Counted from the stretch's first letter, positions 1-5,542 are shown. The stretch: DNA of 7,863 nucleotides from Verrucomicrobiota bacterium (GCA_030619095.1 JAUXCB010000065.1:1-7863); one strand, 5' to 3'. Made by a program: numbers and translations. Notes: generated by a model not told the origin, from the letters alone.

Positions 1-568
1 AGAACAACTGCGTCGGCTCCGCATCCACATTGTAATCCATTGGCGTAGCGTAAATATCGGTAATCTTTTGATAGAAATTCCGTTCACTGGCTCGAATCTC
101 ACGAATATCAGCCAAGAGAGTGTCGAAATACTTTTGACTAAAAAACGCTCCATTTTTTAAGCGTTCCTTATCCAGCACATAGCCCCGGATCGCGAAATCG
201 CGCAACACCCCTGCCGCCCATTGACGAAACTGAACCGCGCGGGTCGAGTTCACTCGAAATCCGACAGCAATAATCGCATCTAGATTGTAGTGTTCGATAT
301 CACGAGCAACCTCCCGTGATCCTTCCAAACGAACTATCCGGAAATTCCGGATAGTTGCCGAGCGGGACTGCTCCCTCACTTGATAAATATTACCGAGATG
401 TTCACTGATCGTTCGTACATCCACCTCAAACAGCTCTGCCATCAGCTTTTGAGTCAGCCAGACGGTTTCGTCCTCCACCCGCACCTCGACACCGTCCCCT
501 CCGGCCTGACGGGTAAAAATCAAAAACTCGGCGGTGCTGTTTCGTATCTTCAATTCATGCTCACTCAT
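1..568 (-). CDS. RhuM family protein, N-terminal 189 residues (3' end outside window)
   Basis: Translating the minus strand from 568 gives an uninterrupted frame of 189 codons that leaves the window at base 1, so the C-terminus is missing. It matches the Virulence_RhuM family as I know it: an N-terminal segment with ETVWLTQKLMAELFEV (about residues 35-50) resembling a helix-turn-helix, then HYNLDAIIAVGFRV (93-106), VQFRQWAAGVLRDF (112-125) and the family signature REIRASERNFYQKITDIYA (156-174). Family members are usually about 330-350 residues, so a little over half is visible. RhuM was named from a Salmonella pathogenicity island; its biochemical role is not established, and homologues are scattered on islands and near defence or toxin genes. 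Two ATGs lie in tandem (571 and 568). I chose 568 because GAGAGG on the minus strand (575-580) is then about 6 bases away; 571 would leave about 3. It is divergent from the ATPase at 1006. Confidence 0.85.
   Translation of the reverse strand, partial: MSEHELKIRNSTAEFLIFTRQAGGDGVEVRVEDETVWLTQKLMAELFEVDVRTISEHLGNIYQVREQSRSATIRNFRIVRLEGSREVARDIEHYNLDAIIAVGFRVNSTRAVQFRQWAAGVLRDFAIRGYVLDKERLKNGAFFSQKYFDTLLADIREIRASERNFYQKITDIYATPMDYNVDAEPTQLF
332..356. repeat. Perfect 11-bp inverted repeat inside the RhuM gene
   Basis: AACTATCCGGA (332-342) and TCCGGATAGTT (346-356) are exact reverse complements around the 3-base spacer AAT. The repeat lies wholly within the RhuM coding sequence, where it encodes the segment TIRNFRIV (about residues 72-79). 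It could fold as a hairpin in the RhuM mRNA or act as a symmetric protein-binding site. The symmetry is certain; any function is not. Confidence 0.8.
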
Positions 569-916
569 CATTCACCTCTCAACCAACCTCATTTTTTGAC
601 CGCGACCGCCGAAGGCAGAGGCTGGCGCTATTGCGACGGCAACGAGCGAAGCGAGAGTCAATCACGCAAATGACCGTGAAAAACAACACCCATACCCCAA
701 TCCCATGAACTCTCCCCCATCCTCAATGTCTAATATTCAGACTCTGACCCCGCTATCACGGGGAATTCCGATCGTGCGTGGTTCCAGCGCTGGTTTCGCC
801 GCCTCTTTTTTCACCTTCCAAAACATAGATCCAATGTTTCACAAAATCATCATCCGACGCAAGACCGCAATATCGGGTCTTCCGGGGCTATTTGCCGCCC
901 TATCACGCCTTGTTAT

Positions 917-969
917 GGGTTGACTTTCTAAACCAACTCTACGTCTTTTGGGTTGACTTTCTAAAACAA
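917..969 (+). repeat. 20-bp direct repeat upstream of the ATPase gene
   Basis: GGGTTGACTTTCTAAAcCAA (917-936) recurs at 950-969 with one difference (a for c). The two copies start 33 bases apart, about three helical turns, and the second ends 36 bases before the ATG at 1006. Each copy contains TTGACT, which resembles a -35 hexamer; the sequence 16 bases after the second copy (TACGTT, 975-980) is a poor -10. The arrangement would suit tandem operator sites for a regulator of the ATPase gene. It could equally be a small tandem duplication. The repeat is seen directly; the regulatory role is inferred. Confidence 0.65.
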
Positions 970-990
970 GCGGGTACGTTACTGTTTGAA

Positions 991-998
991 AAAGGAGG
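991..998 (+). promoter_or_regulatory. Strong Shine-Dalgarno site fixing the ATPase start
   Basis: AAAGGAGG lies 7 bases before the ATG at 1006. This near-perfect anti-16S match selects that ATG over the in-frame TTG at 892, which has no such site and would translate through the direct repeats. Confidence 0.85.
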
Positions 999-1005
999 TT
1001 TTTAT

Positions 1006-2301
1006 ATGAAACGAAGTGCTGAAAAAGAATTACTAGACTGGAAAAACTCTACACGTCGAAAGCCTCTGGTTATTCGCGGTGCCCGTCAGGTTGGTAAAAC
1101 ATGGGTGATTGAAAATTTTTTGGCCAAAGAATTTGAGTTTTTTGTGAAAGTCGATTTTGAAAAGAATCGTGACTTGCATCGTCTTTTTGATGAAAACCTT
1201 GATCCGAAAAGAATACTCAGCCTATTAGAGGTTAGCTTCGGGCGCATCCTTCCTGGAAAAACGCTTCTTTTTTTCGACGAGATTCAAGCCTGTCCGCGTG
1301 CGATTATGGCTCTTCGATATTTTTATGAAGACATCCCGGATCTTCACATTGTCGCTGCGGGATCTCTTCTTGAATTCGCCTTTGGAGAAATTTCCGTTCC
1401 CGTCGGGCGACTGCAATATCTACACCTGTATCCAATGACCTTCTTTGAGATGCTGAGCGCAACCGGAAAAGAGAGGATGGCGAAACTCACACAAGACGAT
1501 CCCTCATCCATTCCACAGATCACGCACGAGCAAATTCTTAAGGAGTTAAGACTCTATTTTTTCATCGGCGGAATGCCGGAATGCGTAAAAGTCTGGCGCG
1601 ATACATCATCGTTGGAAGAGGTCTCTCACGTTCAATCTGAAATCATTGAGTCCTACCGGGATGATTTCTCGAAATACACACCCAAAACCGATCCTGTCTG
1701 TCTCAACGCCGTTCTTTTAAGCACAGCAAAACGTGTAGGAGCGCAGTTGAAATACACTCGCCTCAATGAGGCTCATAGCGGCCCAACGAACCGCAAAGCA
1801 TTCGATCTTCTAACCAAGGCGCGGGTTCTGCATAAAATTTCGGCCTGTAATCCGTCGGGACTGCCGCTCGGAGCCACAGCAAACCCCGGGCGTTTCAAAG
1901 CCGCACTTCTCGACATCGGGATCATGCAGCGCATCTGTCGTGTTCCAGTTGACGAGGAAATTCATCAAGACAACTTACTGTCCATTTACAATGGGAAACT
2001 GGCGGAGCAGTTTATCGCTCAGGAGTTGCTGGCTAACGGAAGTGACCCTCTTTATTATTGGGCTCGCGCCACACGCGGTAGTAATGCCGAGGTGGACTAT
2101 CTCGTCGTCCGAAACGGAACGATCTACCCTGTGGAAGTTAAATCGGGCGCTGCGGGTTCATTACGTAGCCTCCATCTCATGTTGAAAACCTATAGCAACT
2201 GCCCGGAAGGTCTGGTTTTCTCATCACGACCCTTTGCACGGCTTCCCGAACAAAAATTAACCTTTCTTCCGCTTTACACCGCCGCCGCCCAAACAAAGTA
2301 A
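1006..2301 (+). CDS. AAA-family ATPase with DUF4143-type C-terminal domain
   Basis: The protein has 431 residues. The N-terminal half is an AAA_14-type P-loop domain: Walker A GARQVGKT (25-32) and Walker B TLLFFDEIQ (86-94), followed by HIVAAGSLLEFA (114-125), the usual sensor-like strand. The C-terminal part matches the DUF4143 domain, with D364 and E377-V-K379 in the order expected of a PD-(D/E)xK-like nuclease fold (AEVDY then PVEVKSG). The length and architecture are typical of this very common bacterial and archaeal family, whose members spread horizontally and usually stand alone. The cellular role is not established; ATP hydrolysis is expected, nuclease activity is only suggested by the residues. 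Base composition is more AT-rich than that of the glycan genes downstream, which fits horizontal acquisition. It is monocistronic: a direct repeat lies before it and a terminator about 75 bases after it. Confidence 0.9.
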   Translation: MKRSAEKELLDWKNSTRRKPLVIRGARQVGKTWVIENFLAKEFEFFVKVDFEKNRDLHRLFDENLDPKRILSLLEVSFGRILPGKTLLFFDEIQACPRAIMALRYFYEDIPDLHIVAAGSLLEFAFGEISVPVGRLQYLHLYPMTFFEMLSATGKERMAKLTQDDPSSIPQITHEQILKELRLYFFIGGMPECVKVWRDTSSLEEVSHVQSEIIESYRDDFSKYTPKTDPVCLNAVLLSTAKRVGAQLKYTRLNEAHSGPTNRKAFDLLTKARVLHKISACNPSGLPLGATANPGRFKAALLDIGIMQRICRVPVDEEIHQDNLLSIYNGKLAEQFIAQELLANGSDPLYYWARATRGSNAEVDYLVVRNGTIYPVEVKSGAAGSLRSLHLMLKTYSNCPEGLVFSSRPFARLPEQKLTFLPLYTAAAQTK

Positions 2302-2340
2302 AACCACGCCCTCTTTCAACAGGCAATTCGCTCATGCTCA

Positions 2341-2355
2341 TTCGCCACAGGCGAA
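2341..2355 (+). repeat. Short hairpin upstream of the terminator
   Basis: TTCGCC (2341-2346) and GGCGAA (2350-2355) pair perfectly around the loop ACA. No T run follows, so alone it would not terminate transcription. It lies 21 bases before the terminator hairpin and may reinforce it or protect the 3' end of the ATPase transcript. Confidence 0.45.
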
Positions 2356-2376
2356 CGGCTACAAAGCTTGCAGCAA

Positions 2377-2398
2377 TCGCTCTGTGAGCGACTTTTTT
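2377..2398 (+). terminator. Intrinsic terminator of the ATPase gene
   Basis: TCGCTC (2377-2382) pairs with GAGCGA (2386-2391) around the loop TGT. The stem is followed by C and six T residues (2393-2398). It lies about 75 bases after the ATPase stop codon on the same strand. The stem is short but perfect, and the T run is immediate. Confidence 0.6.
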
Positions 2399-2434
2399 GT
2401 CAGGAATCAAAACGCGCCCCCCCTGCCCCAACTT

Positions 2435-2449
2435 TTCCAAGGGTTGGAA
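2435..2449. repeat. TTCCAA/TTGGAA palindrome, copy 1
   Basis: TTCCAA (2435-2440) and TTGGAA (2444-2449) are exact reverse complements around GGG, and the left arm is preceded by TT. It shares its core with the palindrome at 2606-2626. It could be a dimeric regulator site or part of a dispersed repeat. Confidence 0.55.
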
Positions 2450-2605
2450 TATTTCACACAAAACCACGATAAAAGAAAAACGGCAGAATCATGTACAACA
2501 AAATGATTTCCAAGAGAATTTGCTCTTTGTCATTTTGCTTTAAATTATTCCGCCGCCTCTTTTCGAAACTCGTGGTGTCCGGGGTTTGGAAAAACAAGCC
2601 GCAAA

Positions 2606-2626
2606 TTTTCCAAAAACATTGGAAAA
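2606..2626. repeat. TTTTCCAA/TTGGAAAA palindrome, copy 2
   Basis: TTTTCCAA (2606-2613) and TTGGAAAA (2619-2626) form a perfect 8-bp inverted repeat around AAACA. A further half-site, TTTGGAAAAA, lies at about 2585-2594. Same core as copy 1 at 2435. Confidence 0.65.
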
Positions 2627-2890
2627 CGCAACTATTCTTTTAGAGGCATTGAAGCCTGCCTTTGTTCAAGAAAGGCGGCTAATGAGCGCTTGGCATCTTC
2701 CATTCCCGATCTGAGAGCCCGGCGATTGCACTGCACGAAGCGGGACACGCCAAGGATTTTCCCAGGCAGAAATATCGGGGACTGGCTTTTCTTTCCGTGG
2801 AACTATGCCGCCATGGCCGACGGCGTGATCCCTTCAAAAGCAAAAGTACTCCAAGTAAAATAGAAGTAAAATGTAGGGTTTTATACAAGA

Positions 2891-3736
2891 TCATTCACTC
2901 TGGTAGCGACTGGTTCGTTCGGACTCGGCAATCTTCCAGATGAGGGCGACGCCGAGGATGTGGTTGTTTTCGGTTTTGACGAGCGGGCTGTCGGCATAGA
3001 CTGTGCCGGAGAGGTTGTCCCAGCGGTAATAGGCACCCAGGGACCAGCGGTCGTTCAGCTTTTTAACGGCGTTGGCCGAGATGCTGAATCCGGAGTAGCC
3101 GCCTTTAGAATGATATGCGGGGCGGTTCGGCAGGACATCGGCAGAGCCCACGTCATAGAAGGTGGCGTGGAAGTCGCGGTTGGCAAAATCGACCCCGGCA
3201 TTGAGCCCGAGCTTTATATTTTGATCTTTCAGCCATGTGTAGTTTCGATAGATCAGTTTGACGTTGCCGTGAATCCCCCGGCAGGCCACGCCAAAGTCAT
3301 CGGTGACGACGGAAATCGCCGCACGTACCCCCGCTTTGAGATAGAGCGGGTTTTCAGCATTCTGTTCCCGGATGAAAACTTTCACACCCGGCCCGACCTC
3401 CAGAATGGCCCCGATTTCCGGCATGCCGCGCCGCGCTTTGTTGTCCTCATCGACCGGCGGACTGCCGGCAAAGGAAAGCGACGTTTCGATGCGCTCGTTT
3501 TGCCAGAAAATCCCTTTCAGCCCTTCGCGGTTGGCACGAATGATTTCCCCTCGGTAGATAAGATATGGAAGCGGCAGGACATAGACCTTATGCTCATCGG
3601 AACCGCGGTAGTGCGGAAAGCGCGCCGCCCCGTTGAACATCCCGAATTCCCAGAGAGGTTTTTCTTTGGATATATCCTCCTGAGAAAATCCCGCAAGGGA
3701 TAGTCCGGTCATCCACAAAATCAGTAGTTTTTTCAT
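2891..3736 (-). CDS. MipA/OmpV-like outer-membrane protein
   Basis: The 281-residue protein starts with a signal peptide (MKK, hydrophobic core to about residue 16, likely cleavage near the SQ at 18-19). The rest fits the MipA/OmpV family. An early stretch has FPHYRGSDEHK and VLPLPYLIYRGEIIRANREG, the family's hallmark strands. Alternating amphipathic beta-strands follow, and the C-terminal end has SISANAVKKLNDRWSLGAYYRWDNL and NHILGVALIWKI, with an aromatic/hydrophobic strand. Length is in the family range. E. coli MipA bridges the lytic transglycosylase MltA and PBP1b; other members are general outer-membrane beta-barrels, so a precise role cannot be assigned. It is the last gene of the lipoprotein operon. 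The stop of lipoprotein A (TAG) directly abuts its ATG and I see no Shine-Dalgarno before it, so translation probably depends on reinitiation after the upstream gene. Confidence 0.85.
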   Translation of the reverse strand: MKKLLILWMTGLSLAGFSQEDISKEKPLWEFGMFNGAARFPHYRGSDEHKVYVLPLPYLIYRGEIIRANREGLKGIFWQNERIETSLSFAGSPPVDEDNKARRGMPEIGAILEVGPGVKVFIREQNAENPLYLKAGVRAAISVVTDDFGVACRGIHGNVKLIYRNYTWLKDQNIKLGLNAGVDFANRDFHATFYDVGSADVLPNRPAYHSKGGYSGFSISANAVKKLNDRWSLGAYYRWDNLSGTVYADSPLVKTENNHILGVALIWKIAESERTSRYQSE

Positions 3737-4114
3737 CTAATTGCAAACATCATTCAACCAGTCACTGCCGCCTTCAGAAATGATGAATAAAACACCTAAA
3801 ACAACCACCCCGCAGGATGCAGTCGCCGCGGCATCTACAGCAAGCGTAACGGGAGTGCCCAGTGCCCGATAGGTGTAGTCCATGAGTTTTTCTCTATCCG
3901 ACTTTTTGATGACATATCCATTATGTTTCTCCGTTGAGTATCGCGTATATTCCACGCCTCTCGCCTTTAACTCTGCCTCGGTGATTTCCTCTGCATCAAT
4001 CCAAACGGTTCGATCCGGATCGGTGTCCTGCCACAGCTTGGTTGTGCAATTTGTACAGCCGGACAGCGAAACGGCCAGAACACACAGGATCAAATTACAT
4101 AACACCTTTCTCAT
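3737..4114 (-). CDS. Lipoprotein A, unrecognised family, paralogue of lipoprotein B
   Basis: The 125-residue product has a type II signal peptide: MRK, a hydrophobic run, then the lipobox LSGC with Cys20 as the lipidated residue. Position +2 is Thr, so by the E. coli rule it would go to the outer membrane. The middle holds KLW-DT, VWI-A-EITEAELK (residues 37-50), RGV-Y, YST and KSDREK (71-76). It ends with YTYR-LGTPVTL, a hydrophobic stretch (about 88-112) and GGSDWLNDVCN at the C-terminus. I do not recognise the family. AAAGGAAG lies just upstream of the ATG at 4114. It follows lipoprotein B on the same strand and shares roughly 55-60 of about 100 aligned residues with it. It has extra cysteines at 23 and 101. 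The hydrophobic stretch near the C-terminus could be a second membrane contact, which is unusual for a lipoprotein. Function unknown; an envelope role with the adjacent MipA-like protein is inferred. Confidence 0.8.
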   Translation of the reverse strand: MRKVLCNLILCVLAVSLSGCTNCTTKLWQDTDPDRTVWIDAEEITEAELKARGVEYTRYSTEKHNGYVIKKSDREKLMDYTYRALGTPVTLAVDAAATASCGVVVLGVLFIISEGGSDWLNDVCN

Positions 4115-4126
4115 AAGACTTCCTTT

Positions 4127-4189
4127 CTACTTCATTGTATTGCAAACCAAAGCGGCGTTGATGCCGCCGAAGGCGGAACTGTTTTTCAT
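4127..4189 (-). pseudogene. 20-codon mini-ORF, possible ketosynthase 3'-end relic or leader peptide
   Basis: On the minus strand an ATG at 4189 is preceded by AAAAGGAG at a good distance, and a 20-residue frame ends in TAG at 4127, 12 bases before lipoprotein A. The peptide contains KNSSAFGGINAALV, which closely resembles the extreme C-terminus of beta-ketoacyl-ACP synthases (pattern NSFxFGGxNAxLV). No upstream ketosynthase sequence is visible, so this would be only the 3' end of a lost gene. The next residues are VCN, and the codons GTTTGCAAT are identical to the VCN codons ending lipoprotein A. A junction with a third lipoprotein copy is therefore also possible. The coding sequence contains a CCGCC/GGCGG hairpin. 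It may be translated as a leader peptide or be pure debris. Confidence 0.4.
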
Positions 4190-4268
4190 TTCAACTCCTT
4201 TTGTGCGTTTAATTGCTATGAACATCTCTGTGTATTTCCGGATGACCGACTCCCGATCAACGTCTTTC

Positions 4269-4637
4269 CTAATTACAAACCTCATTCATCCAGTTACCCC
4301 CATCCATGCTAAGAGATAAAACAGCACAAATCACAACGACACCTGCGGTGGTCGTTACTGCATCGGCCACCAGAGTGACTGGGGTTCCCAATACTCGATA
4401 TGTATAATTTTTAAACTTTTCTCTGTCCGATTTTCCAACCAAAAACCCGTCCCGGCTCTTGGTTGAATATTTACTGTAAGGCACGCCTCTCTGCTTCAAT
4501 TCAGCCTCTGTGATTTCATCTGCATTAATCCAAACTTTGTACTCTGAATTTGTATCATCCCATAATTTCTCTGTGGTACAACCGAACTGCGAGACCGCCA
4601 AGCCCCCTGCCAGAAAAACAGATACCCACCTTTTCAT
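4269..4637 (-). CDS. Lipoprotein B, unrecognised family, first gene of the operon
   Basis: Starting at 4637 gives 122 residues with a lipoprotein signal: MKRW, a hydrophobic stretch, then QFGC with Cys20. The Phe at the second lipobox position is less usual than in LSGC. The mature part mirrors lipoprotein A: KLWDDT, VWINADEITEAELKQRGV (residues 35-52), YSKYST, KSDREK, YTYRVLGTPVTL, a hydrophobic segment (about 86-110) and GGNWMNEVCN at the end. I chose 4637 because AAAGGAG sits 7 bases upstream and the signal peptide begins there. An in-frame ATG at 4688, with AAGGGG before it, would add 17 hydrophilic residues in front of the signal and is less likely. Both paralogues end in VCN-TAG, so the C-terminal Cys is conserved and may be functional. 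Family and role unknown. Confidence 0.8.
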   Translation of the reverse strand: MKRWVSVFLAGGLAVSQFGCTTEKLWDDTNSEYKVWINADEITEAELKQRGVPYSKYSTKSRDGFLVGKSDREKFKNYTYRVLGTPVTLVADAVTTTAGVVVICAVLSLSMDGGNWMNEVCN

Positions 4638-4717
4638 AATGTACTCCTTTCGATCAGGTTGTTTTTCAGCGGCAAGAAGTTGTTTCATGGCATTCCCCTT
4701 GCTTCACCTCTGCCCGT

Positions 4718-4745
4718 ATTCTATGCCGAGCCAGGCGGTTGACAA
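4718..4745 (-). promoter_or_regulatory. Sigma-70-like promoter of the lipoprotein/MipA operon
   Basis: Read on the minus strand, TTGTCA (4745-4740) is followed after 16 bases by TAGAAT (4723-4718). Each hexamer matches consensus at 5 of 6 positions. The predicted start of transcription is near 4711, giving a leader of about 75 bases before lipoprotein B. Confidence 0.6.
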
Positions 4746-4785
4746 GGTGTTTTCAGTCTGGAGGTTCGCCCCTTGATCTTCGGAC

Positions 4786-4811
4786 AAAAATGAAGGGACT
4801 TTCATTTTTTT
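4786..4811. terminator. AT-rich inverted repeat, possible bidirectional terminator
   Basis: AAAAATGAA (4786-4794) and TTCATTTTT (4801-4809) are perfect 9-bp reverse complements around GGGACT, and more T residues follow on the plus strand. The stem is weak in GC. It lies between the divergent starts of the lipoprotein operon and the thioredoxin-like gene, so it has no obvious upstream gene to terminate. It may insulate the two promoters or be a remnant of a lost gene's end. Confidence 0.35.
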
Positions 4812-4910
4812 GCATCGAGTAGAAGCTGCCGTGCCACGCATAAAAGTTTCCCGCAAGCTTGCCCTCGCCCGGCCATAATCCTACCATGATTTCGAAGAGA
4901 GGTGATCGCT

Positions 4911-5243
4911 ATGAGTGTGAAGAAAATTGTGTTTAATGACGCTAATTTTGAAGCTGAAACAAGGGAGGGTCTGAGCGTTGTCTGTTTCGGGGATCCACGG
5001 GATATCGAGTGTCGAAAGGAATCTGCCCTTGTCGAAAAGGCCGCTGAGACGATAGCCGGGCAGATAAAGCTTGGGAGTTGTGACATAGAAAACTGCCCGG
5101 AATTGGCCAAGCGCTTTCAGGTAACCAGCATTCCGACCATCCTTATTGTTAAAGACGGCAAGGAAGTGGAAAGACTGGCTGGTTTTCGACATGAAAAGGC
5201 TTTGATTAAACATCTCCAGAAGCATGCCGGGTATATCCTTTAG
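4911..5243 (+). CDS. Thioredoxin-fold protein lacking the CxxC active site
   Basis: The 110-residue protein has the thioredoxin layout: an N-terminal F-x-D-x-x-F start, a beta-strand (LSVVCFGD, 21-28), the usual active-site loop, then a helix, a strand and the cis-proline motif SIPT (Pro75), followed by ILIVKDGKEVERLAGF and a C-terminal helix. Where thioredoxins have WCGPCK, this protein reads DIECRK (31-36), so only the second cysteine (Cys34) remains. Other cysteines lie at 25, 57 and 62. A normal disulfide reductase cycle through CxxC is therefore not expected; a monothiol or binding role, or a disulfide with another cysteine, is possible. GAGAGGTGA precedes the ATG at 4911; an in-frame GTG at 4902 is less likely because it overlaps that site. 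The gene is alone on its strand, and its stop overlaps the stop of the convergent hydrolase fragment. Confidence 0.8.
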   Translation: MSVKKIVFNDANFEAETREGLSVVCFGDPRDIECRKESALVEKAAETIAGQIKLGSCDIENCPELAKRFQVTSIPTILIVKDGKEVERLAGFRHEKALIKHLQKHAGYIL

Positions 5244-5509
5244 ACCAAGTGGCCGACCTGAGACAGGAAGCCGGATACGACGCTGATATATTTTTCCTCT
5301 TCTTCTATGTGGGGAAGGTGGGAGCTACGCTCAAAGATTTCCAGCTGTGAATCGGCAACTCCCCGGTGGAGGGTTTCGGCGCAGGCGGGGGTCACTTCGT
5401 CATAGCGCCCGGTCAGAATAAGGGTAGGAACGGATATTTCGGAGAACCCTCCTGTACGATCCCAATTTTTCAGGGTGCCTGTGATAACCAGCTCGTTCGG
5501 GTCGTTCAT
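5240..5509 (-). pseudogene. C-terminal fragment of a proline-iminopeptidase-like alpha/beta hydrolase
   Basis: The 89-residue frame matches the last third of proline iminopeptidase-like alpha/beta hydrolases. Near the start is NELVITGTLKNWDRTG, then PTLILTGRYDEVTP carrying the catalytic Asp (residue 37) and SSHLPHIEE carrying the catalytic His (64). Full-length relatives have about 290-300 residues; the N-terminal two thirds, with the oxyanion hole and nucleophilic Ser (GxSxG), are absent. Without the nucleophile it cannot be an active peptidase. The initial Met probably corresponds to an internal residue of the ancestor, yet AAGGAAG lies upstream, so the fragment may still be translated. It starts 33 bases after the GH130 stop codon, on the same strand and in the same frame. 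I regard it as a deletion remnant. Its TAA overlaps the thioredoxin-like gene's TAG by 3 bases. Confidence 0.75.
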
Positions 5510-5542
5510 GGTTCTTCCTTGTTTAGTTGCTTCGCGCGATTT

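Larger units (their letters stand above)
572..1005. other. Divergent intergenic spacer between the RhuM and ATPase genes
   Basis: This stretch of 434 bases separates the two divergent genes. The RhuM-proximal part (about 600-660) is rich in short GC motifs such as GCCGAAGGC. A 5-bp GC hairpin (CCCCG 748-752 with CGGGG 759-763) has no following T run, so I do not call it a terminator. A frame from 705 to 923 opens with ATG but shows no recognisable protein features and no convincing ribosome binding site. The right end carries the direct repeat at 917-969 and the ATPase ribosome binding site. Promoters for both genes should lie here, but I cannot pick either one with confidence. Confidence 0.6.
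2399..2890. other. Gene-free spacer, possible dispersed intergenic repeat
   Basis: No convincing gene lies here. A 50-codon ATG frame on the plus strand (2491-2643) lacks a ribosome binding site. An overlapping frame stays free of stops from 2507 to 2863 (about 118 codons) but its only ATG is near its end. Two TTTTCCAA-type palindromes lie at 2435-2449 and 2606-2626. The combination of a long open frame without a start and palindromes is what a conserved intergenic element or degraded mobile sequence can look like. I have a vague memory of similar sequence between genes in Kiritimatiellota genomes, but cannot verify it. A minus-strand frame at 2679-2894 also shows no family features. Confidence 0.4.

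Noticed and set aside
705..923. 72-codon plus-strand frame in the RhuM-ATPase spacer
   Set aside because: No ribosome binding site, no recognisable family features, and composition like the surrounding spacer.
892..1005. N-terminal extension of the ATPase from a TTG at 892
   Set aside because: The extension would translate the direct repeats, has no ribosome binding site, and the family begins at the MKR position, which has a near-perfect AAAGGAGG site.
2960..3703. A 247-codon plus-strand frame opposite the MipA-like gene
   Set aside because: It is the antisense shadow of a gene with a signal peptide and family motifs; its translation shows no known domain.
4853..4862. GCAAGCTTGC palindrome before the thioredoxin-like gene
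   Set aside because: Ten bases of symmetry are too likely by chance, and it has no second copy in the window.
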